Assembly: GCF_018327705.1 (NCBI RefSeq)
Contig: NZ_BNEM01000002.1
Coordinates: 1,922,001-1,986,000 of the forward strand
From: Catellatospora sp. TT07R-123
GTDB lineage: Bacteria > Actinomycetota > Actinomycetes > Mycobacteriales > Micromonosporaceae
Direction of reading: 5' to 3'
DNA length: 64,000 bases
Under the pieces are notes generated by a model. That model did no database searches. It worked only from the letters and a program-made list of their open reading frames with translations, and had not been told where the DNA came from. Made by a program: the position numbers and the translations under genes. Of this stretch, positions 1 to 8,371 are shown piece by piece. The number at the start of each line of letters is the position of its first letter. Positions within the stretch are counted from its first letter, which is position 1.

Positions 1-358
1 GGTCCCGCCCCGCGTCCCACAGCGTCGGCAGCACCCGGCCGGTGCCGCCGGGCCGGGCCGGGTCCAGCACCTCCCGGCGCAGCCCCGCCTCGTCGACCCA
101 GCCCTCGTAGAACGAGTCGGGATTGGTCCGCCCGAACTCCAGGCGCAGCGAGGCGGGGCGCAGGAAATCGGCCGTACGCACGTGCAGCACCTCGTGCCCC
201 AGCGCCCGCAGCGGCGCGACCAGGTCGGCGGCGAGCTCGTCGGGACCGGCGGCCGGTGCCCCGTCGACCGCGACCCGGGTCCAGTCGCGCTCGGCGGCCA
301 GGGCGGCGATCCGCCCGGTCAGCTCGTCCCGCAGCCGTGATGGAGAGATCGCACGCAC
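1..358 (-). CDS. Uridine kinase-like P-loop protein, partial (3' end outside window)
   Basis: Only the first 119 codons are present; the gene is read leftwards and runs off the left edge. The GTG at 358 opens a frame without stops to position 1. The layout is that of actinobacterial uridine kinase-like NTPases: a helix, the strand RVAVDG, the P-loop region, then HVRTADFLRPASLRLEFG. The P-loop reads DGAPAAGPDEL, so the Walker A lysine and following Ser/Thr are missing. Phosphotransfer is therefore doubtful. It is divergent from the gene at 457, with about 98 bases between the starts. The family call rests on the overall pattern; the absent C-terminal half could change it. Confidence 0.55.
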   Translation of the reverse strand, partial: MRAISPSRLRDELTGRIAALAAERDWTRVAVDGAPAAGPDELAADLVAPLRALGHEVLHVRTADFLRPASLRLEFGRTNPDSFYEGWVDEAGLRREVLDPARPGGTGRVLPTLWDAGRD

Positions 359-456
359 CCCGCCATCATGCCGCAGTGCCGCCTGGCACCACGTCCACGC
401 CGTCCTAGGAATCTGGGCCGCAGGCGTCGAAACATGAGGCCGCTACGCTGCGGGCC

Positions 457-1647
457 ATGTCCACCGTGTCCACCGTGTACGAACCCACCGAGGTCGCCGT
501 CGTGTACGCCGGGCAGGAGCCGCCGGACTGGTGGGACGCGGCGCTGTTCCTCGCCGGGCCCACCCCGCGCTCCCCCGACGTCGCCTCCTGGCGCCCGGTC
601 GCGCTGAAGCTGCTGGACGAGCTGTGGCAGGGTCCGGGGCGGCTGGCGGTGTTCGTGCCGGAGACCGAGACCGGCGGCATGCCGCACGGCTGGGACGCCC
701 AGGTCGGCTGGGAGGACGCCTGCCTGCACCTCAGCGACGCGATCGTGTTCTGGGTGCCGCGCGACCTGGCCACCCTGCCCGGCTTCACCACCAACGTGGA
801 GTGGGGGCGGTGGGAGGGCAGCGGCCGGGTGGTACTCGGCGCCCCGGCCGACGCCCCCGGCCTGCGCTACCTGCGCCACTACGCCGAGGTGCACGGGGCG
901 CCGGTGGCCGGCACGCTCGCCGGGACGCTGGCGGCGGCCCTGGCGGCGGTCACGCCCGGCCAGCGCCGCGCGGGCGCGCACCGGCAGCTGCCGCTGCCGC
1001 TGTGGCGCGACGCCGGGGTGCGCACCTGGCTGGCCGCGCAGGAGGCGGCGGGCAACCGGCTGCGCTCGGCCCGGGTCGCCTGGACCTGGCCGGGGCCGGA
1101 CCAGCGGCCGTTCTTCTGGGCCGCGCACGTGGCGGTCGAGGTGACGGCCGAGGGGCGGGTCAAGGACACCGAGGTGGTGCTCGGCCGGCCCGACGTCAGC
1201 GCGGTGGTGGCGTACCTGCCCGCGGCGCGCCCGGCCGACACCCGCGTGGTGCTGGTCCGGGAGTTCCGCAGCAGCGCCGTCACCACCGACGGCTACGTCC
1301 ACGAGCTGCCCGGCGGGTCGACCCGACCGGGTGCGGGACCGCTCGACCCGCTGGCCACCGCCGTGGCCGAACTCGCCGAGGAGACCGGGCTGCGGGTCGA
1401 CCCGGCCCGGCTGCGCGCCCACGGTGCCCGCCAGGTCGCGGCGACCCTGTCCGCGCACCGGCTTCACCTGTTCAGCCTCGAACTCACCGAGGCCGAGCTG
1501 ACCGCCCTGGCCGACGGCCCGCGCGAGCACGGGGTGACCGCCGACGGCGAGCACACCACCGTCGAGATCACGACGTACGGGGCGCTGTTCGACACCGCGG
1601 ACGTCGACTGGAGCACCCTCGCCCTCGTCGCCGCGGCGCTGAGGTGA
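457..1647 (+). CDS. Nucleoside 2-deoxyribosyltransferase-like domain fused to NUDIX hydrolase
   Basis: 396 residues with two parts. Residues about 10-165 (VVYAGQEPPDWW, FLAGPTPRS, VFVPETE, WEDACLHLSDAIVFWVPRD, NVEWGRW) match the nucleoside 2-deoxyribosyltransferase-like fold, which cleaves or transfers N-glycosidic bonds of (deoxy)nucleosides. Residues about 245-390 form a NUDIX fold (VVLVREFRSS, ELPGGSTRPG, AELAEETGL). The NUDIX box is altered: the Arg of the REx2EE core is Ala, although the paired acidic residues remain. A base-salvage or damaged-nucleotide sanitation role is inferred. A GTG two codons downstream is an alternative start. No strong SD is visible, and it has no operon partner because the next gene is convergent. 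Confidence 0.7.
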   Translation: MSTVSTVYEPTEVAVVYAGQEPPDWWDAALFLAGPTPRSPDVASWRPVALKLLDELWQGPGRLAVFVPETETGGMPHGWDAQVGWEDACLHLSDAIVFWVPRDLATLPGFTTNVEWGRWEGSGRVVLGAPADAPGLRYLRHYAEVHGAPVAGTLAGTLAAALAAVTPGQRRAGAHRQLPLPLWRDAGVRTWLAAQEAAGNRLRSARVAWTWPGPDQRPFFWAAHVAVEVTAEGRVKDTEVVLGRPDVSAVVAYLPAARPADTRVVLVREFRSSAVTTDGYVHELPGGSTRPGAGPLDPLATAVAELAEETGLRVDPARLRAHGARQVAATLSAHRLHLFSLELTEAELTALADGPREHGVTADGEHTTVEITTYGALFDTADVDWSTLALVAAALR

Positions 1648-1657
1648 GCAGCAGTCC

Positions 1658-2551
1658 CTATCGCGCTGCGGGCGTGGTGGTGCTGCTGAGGCGGGAGGCG
1701 GGGGACGGGAGGCCGACGGTCAGGCGGGACGGGGTCGGCTCGTCGGCGAAGGCGGCCAGGACGGCGGCGGTGCACTCGGCGTCGGCGCCGGCCACCAGTG
1801 GCAGCGCGTTGCCGCCCGCCAGGCGGAACGGTGTGCCGGACGCGGTGCGGGCCACCCCGCCCGCCTCGGCGACCAGCAGCAGCCCGGCCGCGTGGTCCCA
1901 CGGGTTGTCCCAGGTCACCACGATCGCGCCGCGACCGCCCCGGGCCAGCGCGAGGTAGTCCAGGCCGGTGGTGTCGTAGTACGCCATCGACACGCCGCGC
2001 CGGGCCAGCGCGTGGAAGCCGCGCCGGTGCTCCGCCGACCACCACTTCGGGTTGGCCACGGTCACGTCCAGGTGCTTCAGGGCGGGGCCGGTCGGGCGCA
2101 CCCGGACCCGCTCGCCGTCGATCCAGGCGCCGCCGCCGGCCCGCGCGGTGGCGACCAGGCCCAGCGCCGGGGCGTACGTCCACGAGGCGAGCAGCTCGCC
2201 CTGGTGGGCCAGCGCGACCAGCACCGTGAACCGGGGGCTGCCGTCGACGAAGTTCGCCGTCCCGTCGATCGGGTCGATGATCCAGGCGGGCGCGTCGCCC
2301 TCCAGCTGCGCCAGCACGCCCCGGTCGGCGGCGACCGCCTCCTCGCCGACGACCACCGAGCCGGGCAGCAGCGCGGTGAGTTCCCGCGTCAGTTCCCGCT
2401 CGGCGGCGTGGTCGGCGACGGTGACCAGGTCACCCGGACTCTTCTCGCTCACGTCGGCGGCGGCCAGGCGCCCGTACCGCGGCATGATCTGCTCTGCGGC
2501 CACCCGGCGCACCACCTGCTCGACCCGGGCCATGTCTCTGTCGTCAAACAC
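1658..2551 (-). CDS. Inositol monophosphatase family protein
   Basis: 297 residues from the GTG at 2551; an in-frame ATG at 2533 is the alternative start. The metal-binding signatures of the inositol monophosphatase/FIG superfamily are clear: GEEAV, then IDPIDGTANF at about residues 91-101, and WDHAAG at about 217. Such enzymes hydrolyse sugar or inositol phosphates (inositol-1-phosphate, histidinol phosphate or PAP) with Mg2+. Which substrate is used here cannot be read. The last ~25 residues are a Ser/Thr/Pro-rich tail. It is divergent from the Stealth gene, with only 67 bases between the starts, so the two probably share a compact promoter region. Confidence 0.85.
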   Translation of the reverse strand: MFDDRDMARVEQVVRRVAAEQIMPRYGRLAAADVSEKSPGDLVTVADHAAERELTRELTALLPGSVVVGEEAVAADRGVLAQLEGDAPAWIIDPIDGTANFVDGSPRFTVLVALAHQGELLASWTYAPALGLVATARAGGGAWIDGERVRVRPTGPALKHLDVTVANPKWWSAEHRRGFHALARRGVSMAYYDTTGLDYLALARGGRGAIVVTWDNPWDHAAGLLLVAEAGGVARTASGTPFRLAGGNALPLVAGADAECTAAVLAAFADEPTPSRLTVGLPSPASRLSSTTTPAAR

Positions 2552-2618
2552 CCGCCCAGCCTGCCACGGCGCGGGCGAAGAAAGCGCAACCGGCACGTTG
2601 CCGGGTCGTTTACCGGGC

Positions 2619-4322
2619 GTGATCTTTCGGGTACCCGACCGGGCCGCGCTGCGCGCCGCCCTGTCCCGCCGCGCCGTCGACCGGCTGTCCCGCCGCCCCG
2701 CCGCGGCGGGCAGCAGGCGCGAGCGGTGGACCCGCGCGGCCGTCGCCTGGCACCTGCGCGCGGTGTTCCCACCGGAGGCGGGCACGCTGACGCAGACCGC
2801 GTACGGGCCGGTGCTGGCGGCCACCGCCGCCGACGCGACCCCGCTGCGGGCCCGCCGGGAGGCGCTGGAGCTGGTGCTGGACGTGCTGGCCGAGGCGGGG
2901 GTGACCCGGTTCTGCGTACGCGGGCTCGACGACCGGGCCGCCGCCGTGGCGGTCCCGCTGTCCCAGCGCCGCGCCGCGTACGCCGCCCTGCGCGCGCTGG
3001 CCCGGCACCGCCCGCTGTGGGTCGGCGCCGTCACCGAGGAGGGCGAGCTGCTGCCGCCCCGTCCGGCGGGCACCCACCACGCCTGGCAGGCCCTGTCCGG
3101 GCACCGGGTGATCCGGGTGACCCGGTTCCTGCGCGACCCGTCCGGCGCGCTGCTGTACGGCCCCGAGCACGGCTGCGACGTCGAGCTGTGGCACGCCCGC
3201 GCCGGGCGGCTGCGCGCGCCGCGCCCGAACCGGGCCGCCGACGACATCGCCGAGGACGGCCCCGAGATCGAGCTGCCCGAGGAGAGCTTCACCCGCCTGG
3301 CCGACGCGGGCGCGGCCGTGGTCCGGCCGACCCGGCCCGAGTTCGCCGGGCGGCTGCTCGACGACCTGCCGTTCCCGGTCGACGCGGTCTACACCTGGGT
3401 CGACGGCGCCGACCCAGCCTGGCGCGCCCGCCGCGACGCCGCGCTGGCGCAGCGGGGCGTGCCGCCGCAGGCCGCCGTCGACGCGCGGTTCGCCGACCGG
3501 GACGAGCTGCGCTACTCGCTGCGCTCGCTGCACCTGTACGCCCCCTGGCTGCGCCACGTCTGGCTGGTCACCGACGACCAGGTGCCGCCGTGGCTGGACC
3601 CGTGCCATCCGCGGATCACCGTGGTCAGCCACAAGCAGCTGTTCGGCGGCGCCGGGGTGCTGCCGACGTTCAACTCCCACGCGATCGAGAGCCGGCTGCA
3701 CCACGTCGACGGCCTGGCCGAGCACTTCCTGTACTTCAACGACGACGTGTTCCTGGGGCGGCCGGTGCCGCCGAGCCGGTTCTTCCAGCCCAACGGGCTG
3801 ACCAAGCTGTTCCCGTCCAAGGGCAAGGTCGACCCGGGCGAGCCGGTCGCCGCCGACAAGGGCGCGACCTCGGCGGGCAAGAACAACCGGGAGCTGATCG
3901 GGCGGGACTTCGGGCTGCTGCTGACGTACAAGATGAAGCACACCCCGCACGCGCTGCGCCGCAGCGTGCTGGCCGAGATGGAGCAGCGCTGGCCCGACGG
4001 GTTCGCCCGCACCGCGGCGCACCAGTTCCGCGACCCGGCCGACCTGTCCCCGGCGTCGTCGGCGTACCACTACTACGCCCTGGCCACCGGCCGGGCGGTG
4101 CTGGACCGGATCGCCAGCGTCTACCTGAGCCTGGCCGCGCCCGGCGACGCGCAGCGGCTGGACCGGCTGCGCGCCGCACGCGACCTCGACGTGTTCTGCC
4201 TCAACGACGAGGAGCCCGACCCCGGCGCCCGCGCCGTGCAGGAGCGGCTGCTGCGCGACTTCCTCGCCGGCTACTTCCCGGTCGCCGCGCCGTGGGAGCT
4301 GGACGCGCCGGGCCGGGGCTGA
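2619..4322 (+). CDS. Stealth family sugar-phosphate transferase
   Basis: 567 residues from the GTG at 2619. The four conserved Stealth regions are in order: CR1 DAVYTWVDGADPAW at about 255, CR2 ELRYSLRSLHLYAPW at about 296, CR3 from SHAIESRLHHV (about 353) to FLYFNDDVFLG, and CR4 DLDVFCLNDE near 521. Stealth proteins transfer hexose-1-phosphate from UDP-sugars to make phosphodiester-linked glycans; actinobacteria use them for cell-wall or capsule polymers. The N-terminal ~240 residues are a less conserved, Arg-rich region. The PIG-L gene starts 3 bases after the stop, so the two form an operon probably acting on one extracellular polymer. Substrate unknown. Confidence 0.9.
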   Translation: MIFRVPDRAALRAALSRRAVDRLSRRPAAAGSRRERWTRAAVAWHLRAVFPPEAGTLTQTAYGPVLAATAADATPLRARREALELVLDVLAEAGVTRFCVRGLDDRAAAVAVPLSQRRAAYAALRALARHRPLWVGAVTEEGELLPPRPAGTHHAWQALSGHRVIRVTRFLRDPSGALLYGPEHGCDVELWHARAGRLRAPRPNRAADDIAEDGPEIELPEESFTRLADAGAAVVRPTRPEFAGRLLDDLPFPVDAVYTWVDGADPAWRARRDAALAQRGVPPQAAVDARFADRDELRYSLRSLHLYAPWLRHVWLVTDDQVPPWLDPCHPRITVVSHKQLFGGAGVLPTFNSHAIESRLHHVDGLAEHFLYFNDDVFLGRPVPPSRFFQPNGLTKLFPSKGKVDPGEPVAADKGATSAGKNNRELIGRDFGLLLTYKMKHTPHALRRSVLAEMEQRWPDGFARTAAHQFRDPADLSPASSAYHYYALATGRAVLDRIASVYLSLAAPGDAQRLDRLRAARDLDVFCLNDEEPDPGARAVQERLLRDFLAGYFPVAAPWELDAPGRG

Positions 4323-4325
4323 GCC

Positions 4326-6335
4326 GTGGACCGGCGCACCTGCCTGGGCCTGCTGCTGGCGGCGGGCACCACCCTGAGCACCGTCACCCTGGGCGGCGGC
4401 GACCGCTGGCCGGTCGCCGCGCCCGCCGCGCTGCCCCGGGGCGCGGGCAGCTTCCTCAACATCTGCGCCCACCCCGACGACGACCTGTACTTCCTCAACC
4501 CCGACGTGCTCCAGGCACTCGACTGCGGCTGCCCGGTGACCAGCGTGTACCTGACCGCGGGCGAGGCGGACGGCATCAACGCCGCGCAGGGGGCGGGCCA
4601 CGGGGACCATCCGGTCGACTTCGCGGCGTACGCGGCGGCGCGGCAGGAGGGCATCCGGTCGGCGTACGCGATGATGGCCACCGGGGACCGCGACAGCCCC
4701 TGGCAGCGGTCCCTGCACGAGCTCGCGGGCGTGCCCGTGGAGCTGGCCGTGCTGGCCGCCGCGCCGCACGTCACCCTGCTCGACCTGAACATCCGCGCCC
4801 AGCTCGGCCGCAGCGGCCCCGCCGCGAGCAGGCTGGAGTGGCTGTGGACCGGGCGGCGCGAGCGGCAGGACTACCTGCGCCCCACCGGCAGCCTGCTGCC
4901 CGGCCCCGGGCGGCTCGACCGCGAGCAGCTGCTCGGCATCCTCGCGGAGCTGCTGGACCGGACCCGCCCCACGGTGGTGCGGACCCTGGACCCGGCGCCG
5001 GAGCACCTGCACGCCGACGGCGGCTCGCTCGCCTACTCCGATCACGACGACCACCGGCACGCGGCGTACTTCGCGCTGGAGGCGGCGCGGCGCCACGCCC
5101 GCACGGCCGACCGGCCGGTCCAGGTGCAGAGCTACCGCGGCTACTTCAACCGGTACTGGCCGCGCAACCTCAGCCCCCGCGTCTACGGGCGCAAGTTCAC
5201 CTTCCTCGACGTGTACGGCTGGGCCGACGCCCGCCCCTGCGCCGAGTCGTACGGCTGCGGCGACCTCCAGGTGGGCACCGTCGCCCGGGACAAGCGCTAC
5301 GGCCGCAGCCAGACCTACCGCTACCCCGGCACCACCACCTGGCTGGCCTCGCAGCCCACCGGCGGGCTGGCCGCGTTCGCGGTCTTCGCCGGGCGGGCGC
5401 TGCTGTGGTCGGGCGGCCCGGACGCCTGGGGCGCCCCGGCCGACCTCGGCGGCGACGGCCTGGTGCCGCACCTGGAGGTGGTGTCCGGGATGGACGGGCG
5501 GCTGCACCTGTTCGGGTTGCGCCAGCTCATCGAGGCGCGCCGGGAGCGGCAGGTGGTGGTGCACGCGGCCCAGGCGTGGCCGGGCGGGCCGTTCACCGGC
5601 TGGGAGGAACTGGGCAATCCGGACGGTGACGGCGTACGCGCCCGCGAGCTCGGCCTGCCCACCGCCGCGGCCGGACCCGACGGGCTGCTCACGGTGTTCA
5701 CCCGCGACTTCCGGCGCGGCGTGAGCCTGCGGACGCAGCTGGCCGGCGGCGGCTGGGGCCCGTGGACCGCGCTGCCCGGCGAGGGCCTGCGCGACGCCCT
5801 GGTGGCGGCCACCGCCGGCGACCGCACCGACCTGTACGCGGTGACCGCCCGCGAGCTGCTGCGCTGGCGCCGCGACAGTCCATCCGCGACGTTCGGCGAG
5901 CCGGAACGGGTGCTGTCGGCGCCGCTGGACGGCACGCTGTCGCTGGTGCGCACGCGGCCCGGCACCGCCGCGCCGGTGCTGGTCGGCCACGCCGACGGGG
6001 CGGCGTTCGGGCTCGTCGACGGCGACACGGTGCGCACCCTGCGGGCGAACGGCGGCACCGGCCCGCTGGCCGGGGTGATCTGCGACGGCATGACGCACCT
6101 GCTGCGGCGCAACGACTCCGGCGGGGTGGACCTGAGCTTCCCGCTGCCTGCCGGGCGGCGGCCGCGCTGGTGGCCGACGGGTGCCCTGTTCACGGGTGCG
6201 CCCGCCGCGGCCCTGGACGGCGCGGGGCGACCGGTCGCGGCGATCGTCGGCGTGGACGGGCGCCTGTGGACGTGCCGCCTGGGCGGCTCGCCCCAGGCCG
6301 CCGAGTGGCGGGCGGCCGACGCACCCCCACTCTGA
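4326..6335 (+). CDS. Exported PIG-L (LmbE) deacetylase with C-terminal propeller-like domain
   Basis: 669 residues from a GTG 3 bases after the Stealth stop. The N-terminus DRRTCLGLLLAAGTT looks like a Tat or lipoprotein-type signal. The zinc-binding PIG-L motif AHPDDDL is at about 47-53 and the third ligand region HDDHRH at about 240. PIG-L enzymes remove N-acetyl groups from GlcNAc-containing substrates. From about residue 340 onward are repeated blocks with W, G and D that look like a beta-propeller or lectin-type repeat (WSGGPDAWG, GGWGPWTALPG, LWTCRLGG). Inference: an extracellular deacetylase that modifies the glycan made or decorated by the Stealth protein. Confidence 0.85.
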   Translation: MDRRTCLGLLLAAGTTLSTVTLGGGDRWPVAAPAALPRGAGSFLNICAHPDDDLYFLNPDVLQALDCGCPVTSVYLTAGEADGINAAQGAGHGDHPVDFAAYAAARQEGIRSAYAMMATGDRDSPWQRSLHELAGVPVELAVLAAAPHVTLLDLNIRAQLGRSGPAASRLEWLWTGRRERQDYLRPTGSLLPGPGRLDREQLLGILAELLDRTRPTVVRTLDPAPEHLHADGGSLAYSDHDDHRHAAYFALEAARRHARTADRPVQVQSYRGYFNRYWPRNLSPRVYGRKFTFLDVYGWADARPCAESYGCGDLQVGTVARDKRYGRSQTYRYPGTTTWLASQPTGGLAAFAVFAGRALLWSGGPDAWGAPADLGGDGLVPHLEVVSGMDGRLHLFGLRQLIEARRERQVVVHAAQAWPGGPFTGWEELGNPDGDGVRARELGLPTAAAGPDGLLTVFTRDFRRGVSLRTQLAGGGWGPWTALPGEGLRDALVAATAGDRTDLYAVTARELLRWRRDSPSATFGEPERVLSAPLDGTLSLVRTRPGTAAPVLVGHADGAAFGLVDGDTVRTLRANGGTGPLAGVICDGMTHLLRRNDSGGVDLSFPLPAGRRPRWWPTGALFTGAPAAALDGAGRPVAAIVGVDGRLWTCRLGGSPQAAEWRAADAPPL

Positions 6336-6448
6336 GCGTCATGTCGAGTATGTCCATTCAGCCCCGAACCGCCCCGGTTCTCCCCTAGCGTGGGCCTGGG
6401 CCGATTCAGCATGGTGCTGCGGCCGTCAGCCGAGGAGGCAACGCGACA

Positions 6449-6760
6449 ATGGCGAAGAACAACCGACCCGACCGCAACTCGCGCACCGACCGCCGCAACG
6501 ACGCGCCGCGTCCGGCCCAGCCGCACGCGAGCCAGCCGCACACGACCCACGCCAGCGGTGGCATGGCGGCGCATTCGGGCGACCAGCAGCGCGAGTCCCA
6601 GCAGCGCGAGCCCCAGCAGGGCACGCAGCAGCAGGGGGCGCAGCAGGCCGCGGCGACCGCGGTGGCGACCGGCGTCGCGCAGCACGAGCACACCGCCGCC
6701 GTGCCGACGGCGATGAAGTCCAAGAAGGGCAACCAGCCCAAGCACAGCCCGAAGCGCTGA
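6449..6760 (+). CDS. Small Gln/His/Lys-rich hydrophilic protein, unknown
   Basis: 103 residues, preceded by a good SD (GAGGAGG about 10 bases upstream of the ATG). The protein is low complexity: a basic N-terminus MAKNNRPDRNSRTDRR, a central His/Thr/Ser part, a Gln-rich stretch (QQREPQQGTQQQGAQQ) and a basic C-terminus ending KHSPKR. No cysteine, signal peptide or membrane segment is visible, and almost no hydrophobic residues occur outside an Ala/Val patch. It is likely disordered and could bind nucleic acid or act as a stress-hydrophilin; this is only compositional inference. It is a single gene followed by the large palindrome at 6831. Confidence 0.6.
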   Translation: MAKNNRPDRNSRTDRRNDAPRPAQPHASQPHTTHASGGMAAHSGDQQRESQQREPQQGTQQQGAQQAAATAVATGVAQHEHTAAVPTAMKSKKGNQPKHSPKR

Positions 6761-6830
6761 CGTCCCGCCTGCGGCCGGGTCCGGGCACCCGCCCGAACCC
6801 GGCCGCACCGCACCGCCCCGCGCAGGCGGC

Positions 6831-6891
6831 CAAGTTGCCGGGCAATCGGGCGTATCAAGTCCCTTGATACGCCCGATTGCCCGGCAACTTG
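6831..6891. repeat. Perfect 29-bp inverted repeat with 3-base loop
   Basis: The left arm 6831-6859 is the exact reverse complement of 6863-6891, with loop TCC. It lies between the convergent 6449 gene and the hydrolase ending at 6929. It could be a bidirectional terminator, though it has no T-tract, or a mobile palindromic repeat. Confidence 0.95.
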
Positions 6892-6928
6892 CGCGATCTT
6901 GGTGCACCGCGGGCGGCGCAGGGCCGGG

Positions 6929-7720
6929 TCAGTGGAGTTCGGTGGCGAAGGGTTCGACGGCGGCGCGCCAGCCGGCCGGGTCGCTGAAGTGGAGCACGTG
7001 CCCGGCCAGCGGCAGCTCGGCGTAGCGGCCGTGCGGCAGCAGCCGGGCCGACTCGCGCTTGCCCTCGACCGCCCGTCCGCGCGCGGCCCCGGCCACCACC
7101 AGCGCCGGGCAGGCCACCGCCGCCAGCTCCGATCGGCGGTCCTGGGCCATCAGGTGCTCCAGCGTCGCGAGCACGTGCTCGGTACGCACCAGCGGCCGCC
7201 ACCCGTCCGGCCCGCCCGCCATCACCTCCGGGAACACCCCGCCCTCGCCGGGATCGGTGCCCTCGAAGTACTCCCGAACCTTGGCCAGGGTCGGGAACGG
7301 CACCGGCCAGTCGTCGAGCCACGCCTTCCACTTCGCGATCCCGTCGTCCGGGGTGACCGGGTCCATGTCGCCGACGACGATGCCGCGCACCAGGTCGGGG
7401 CGGCGCCCGGCGAGCTGCCAGGCGGTCAGCCCGCCCATCGAATGCCCGACGACCAGCGCGGGGCCGAGCCCCAGGGCCTCGATCACGGCGACGGCGTCAC
7501 CGACGTAGGCGTCGCGGTCGTACGGGCCGTCGGGCTTGTCGCTGTAGCCGTGGCCGCGGGCGTCGTAGGCGTAGACGCGGCCGTGGGCGGTCAGCCACTC
7601 GGCGGTGCCGGTCCAGGTGGCGGCCCGGTCGGTGAGGCCGTGCAGCAGCAGGATGCCGGGACCGGAGCCGCCGAGGTCGAGCACGTTGAGCCGTACGCCG
7701 CCGTGGCCCAGGACGTCCAT
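6929..7720 (-). CDS. Alpha/beta hydrolase under PadR control
   Basis: 263 residues from the ATG at 7720, with SD GGGAGA just upstream. Alpha/beta-hydrolase features: the oxyanion-hole motif LLLHGLTD, DARGHGYSDKPDG, the nucleophile elbow VVGHSMGG (Ser at about 92), and a C-terminal AGHVLHF supplying the histidine. Length and motifs fit the epoxide hydrolase/haloperoxidase-like esterase group; the substrate is unknown. It is divergent from a PadR regulator. Two PadR-type palindromes (7740-7788) sit in the shared promoter, so it is probably repressed by the neighbour and induced by a ligand, perhaps an aromatic acid or a drug. The regulatory model is inferred. Confidence 0.88.
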   Translation of the reverse strand: MDVLGHGGVRLNVLDLGGSGPGILLLHGLTDRAATWTGTAEWLTAHGRVYAYDARGHGYSDKPDGPYDRDAYVGDAVAVIEALGLGPALVVGHSMGGLTAWQLAGRRPDLVRGIVVGDMDPVTPDDGIAKWKAWLDDWPVPFPTLAKVREYFEGTDPGEGGVFPEVMAGGPDGWRPLVRTEHVLATLEHLMAQDRRSELAAVACPALVVAGAARGRAVEGKRESARLLPHGRYAELPLAGHVLHFSDPAGWRAAVEPFATELH

Positions 7721-7739
7721 GAGAGTTCTCCCGTTCGTG

Positions 7740-7788
7740 ATACCTCGATTCGAGGTATACGGTAGGGCCATACCTCGAATCGAGGCAA
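7740..7788. promoter_or_regulatory. Double PadR-type operator
   Basis: Two 19-bp palindromes with the same left arm ATACCTCGA: 7740-7758 is perfect (9-bp arms around one T); 7770-7788 has two mismatches. Their centres are 30 bases apart, about three helical turns, so two dimers would bind one DNA face. They lie between the divergent hydrolase and padR genes. Confidence 0.8.
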
Positions 7789-7831
7789 GGAGCTCGGGGC
7801 GAGGAAAGCTCGGGGCAGGGAGAATGCGGGT

Positions 7832-8356
7832 GTGATCGAGCTCGCCATCCTCGGTTTCCTCGCCGAGCAGCCCCTGCACGGCTACGAGCTGCGCACGCGC
7901 ATCGCGCAGCTGGTCGGGCACGCCCGCCCGATCAGCGACGGCACGCTGTACCCGGCGATCAACCGGCTGGAGAAGGCGGGGCTGCTCACCCGCCGCCACG
8001 AGGCCGGGGCGGCCGCGGCGCAGCGCCATACGCTGGAGCTCACCGAGGCGGGCCGCACCGAGCTGCACCGGCGGCTGACCCACCCCGCCGAGCTCGACGT
8101 GACCGACAGCACCCGGTTCTTCGCGCTGCTGGCGTTCCTCGGGCAGCTGGCCGACCCGGCCGCGCAGGCCGCCGTGCTGCGCCGCCGGCTCGACTTCCTG
8201 GACCAGCCCGCGAGTTTCTTCCACACCGGGGCGCGACCGCAGCGCGCGGCCGACCAGACCGATCCGTTCCGGCGGGGCATGCTGGAGGTGGCGCGCGCCA
8301 CCAGCCGTGCCGAGAAGGCGTGGCTACGCGAAGCGCTGGCCGAACTCGAAACGTGA
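7832..8356 (+). CDS. PadR family transcriptional regulator
   Basis: 174 residues from a GTG with GGGAG upstream. The N-terminal winged helix is typical of PadR: ELAILGFLAEQPLHGYELR, then SDGTLYPAINRLEKAGLLTRR at about 36-55. The C-terminal half is the helical Vir-type dimerisation and ligand domain (about 95-174). PadR proteins are usually repressors that also control their own promoter; the tandem operator 5' of this gene supports that. The stop is 15 bases before the helicase start, so read-through into the helicase gene is possible, but a functional link is not implied. Confidence 0.92.
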   Translation: MIELAILGFLAEQPLHGYELRTRIAQLVGHARPISDGTLYPAINRLEKAGLLTRRHEAGAAAAQRHTLELTEAGRTELHRRLTHPAELDVTDSTRFFALLAFLGQLADPAAQAAVLRRRLDFLDQPASFFHTGARPQRAADQTDPFRRGMLEVARATSRAEKAWLREALAELET

Positions 8357-8371
8357 GACAATTTGCGGACC

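Noticed and set aside
2610-6098. 1162-codon open frame antisense to the Stealth and PIG-L genes
   Set aside because: The composition is the reverse shadow of high-GC codons; the plus frames carry clear family motifs.
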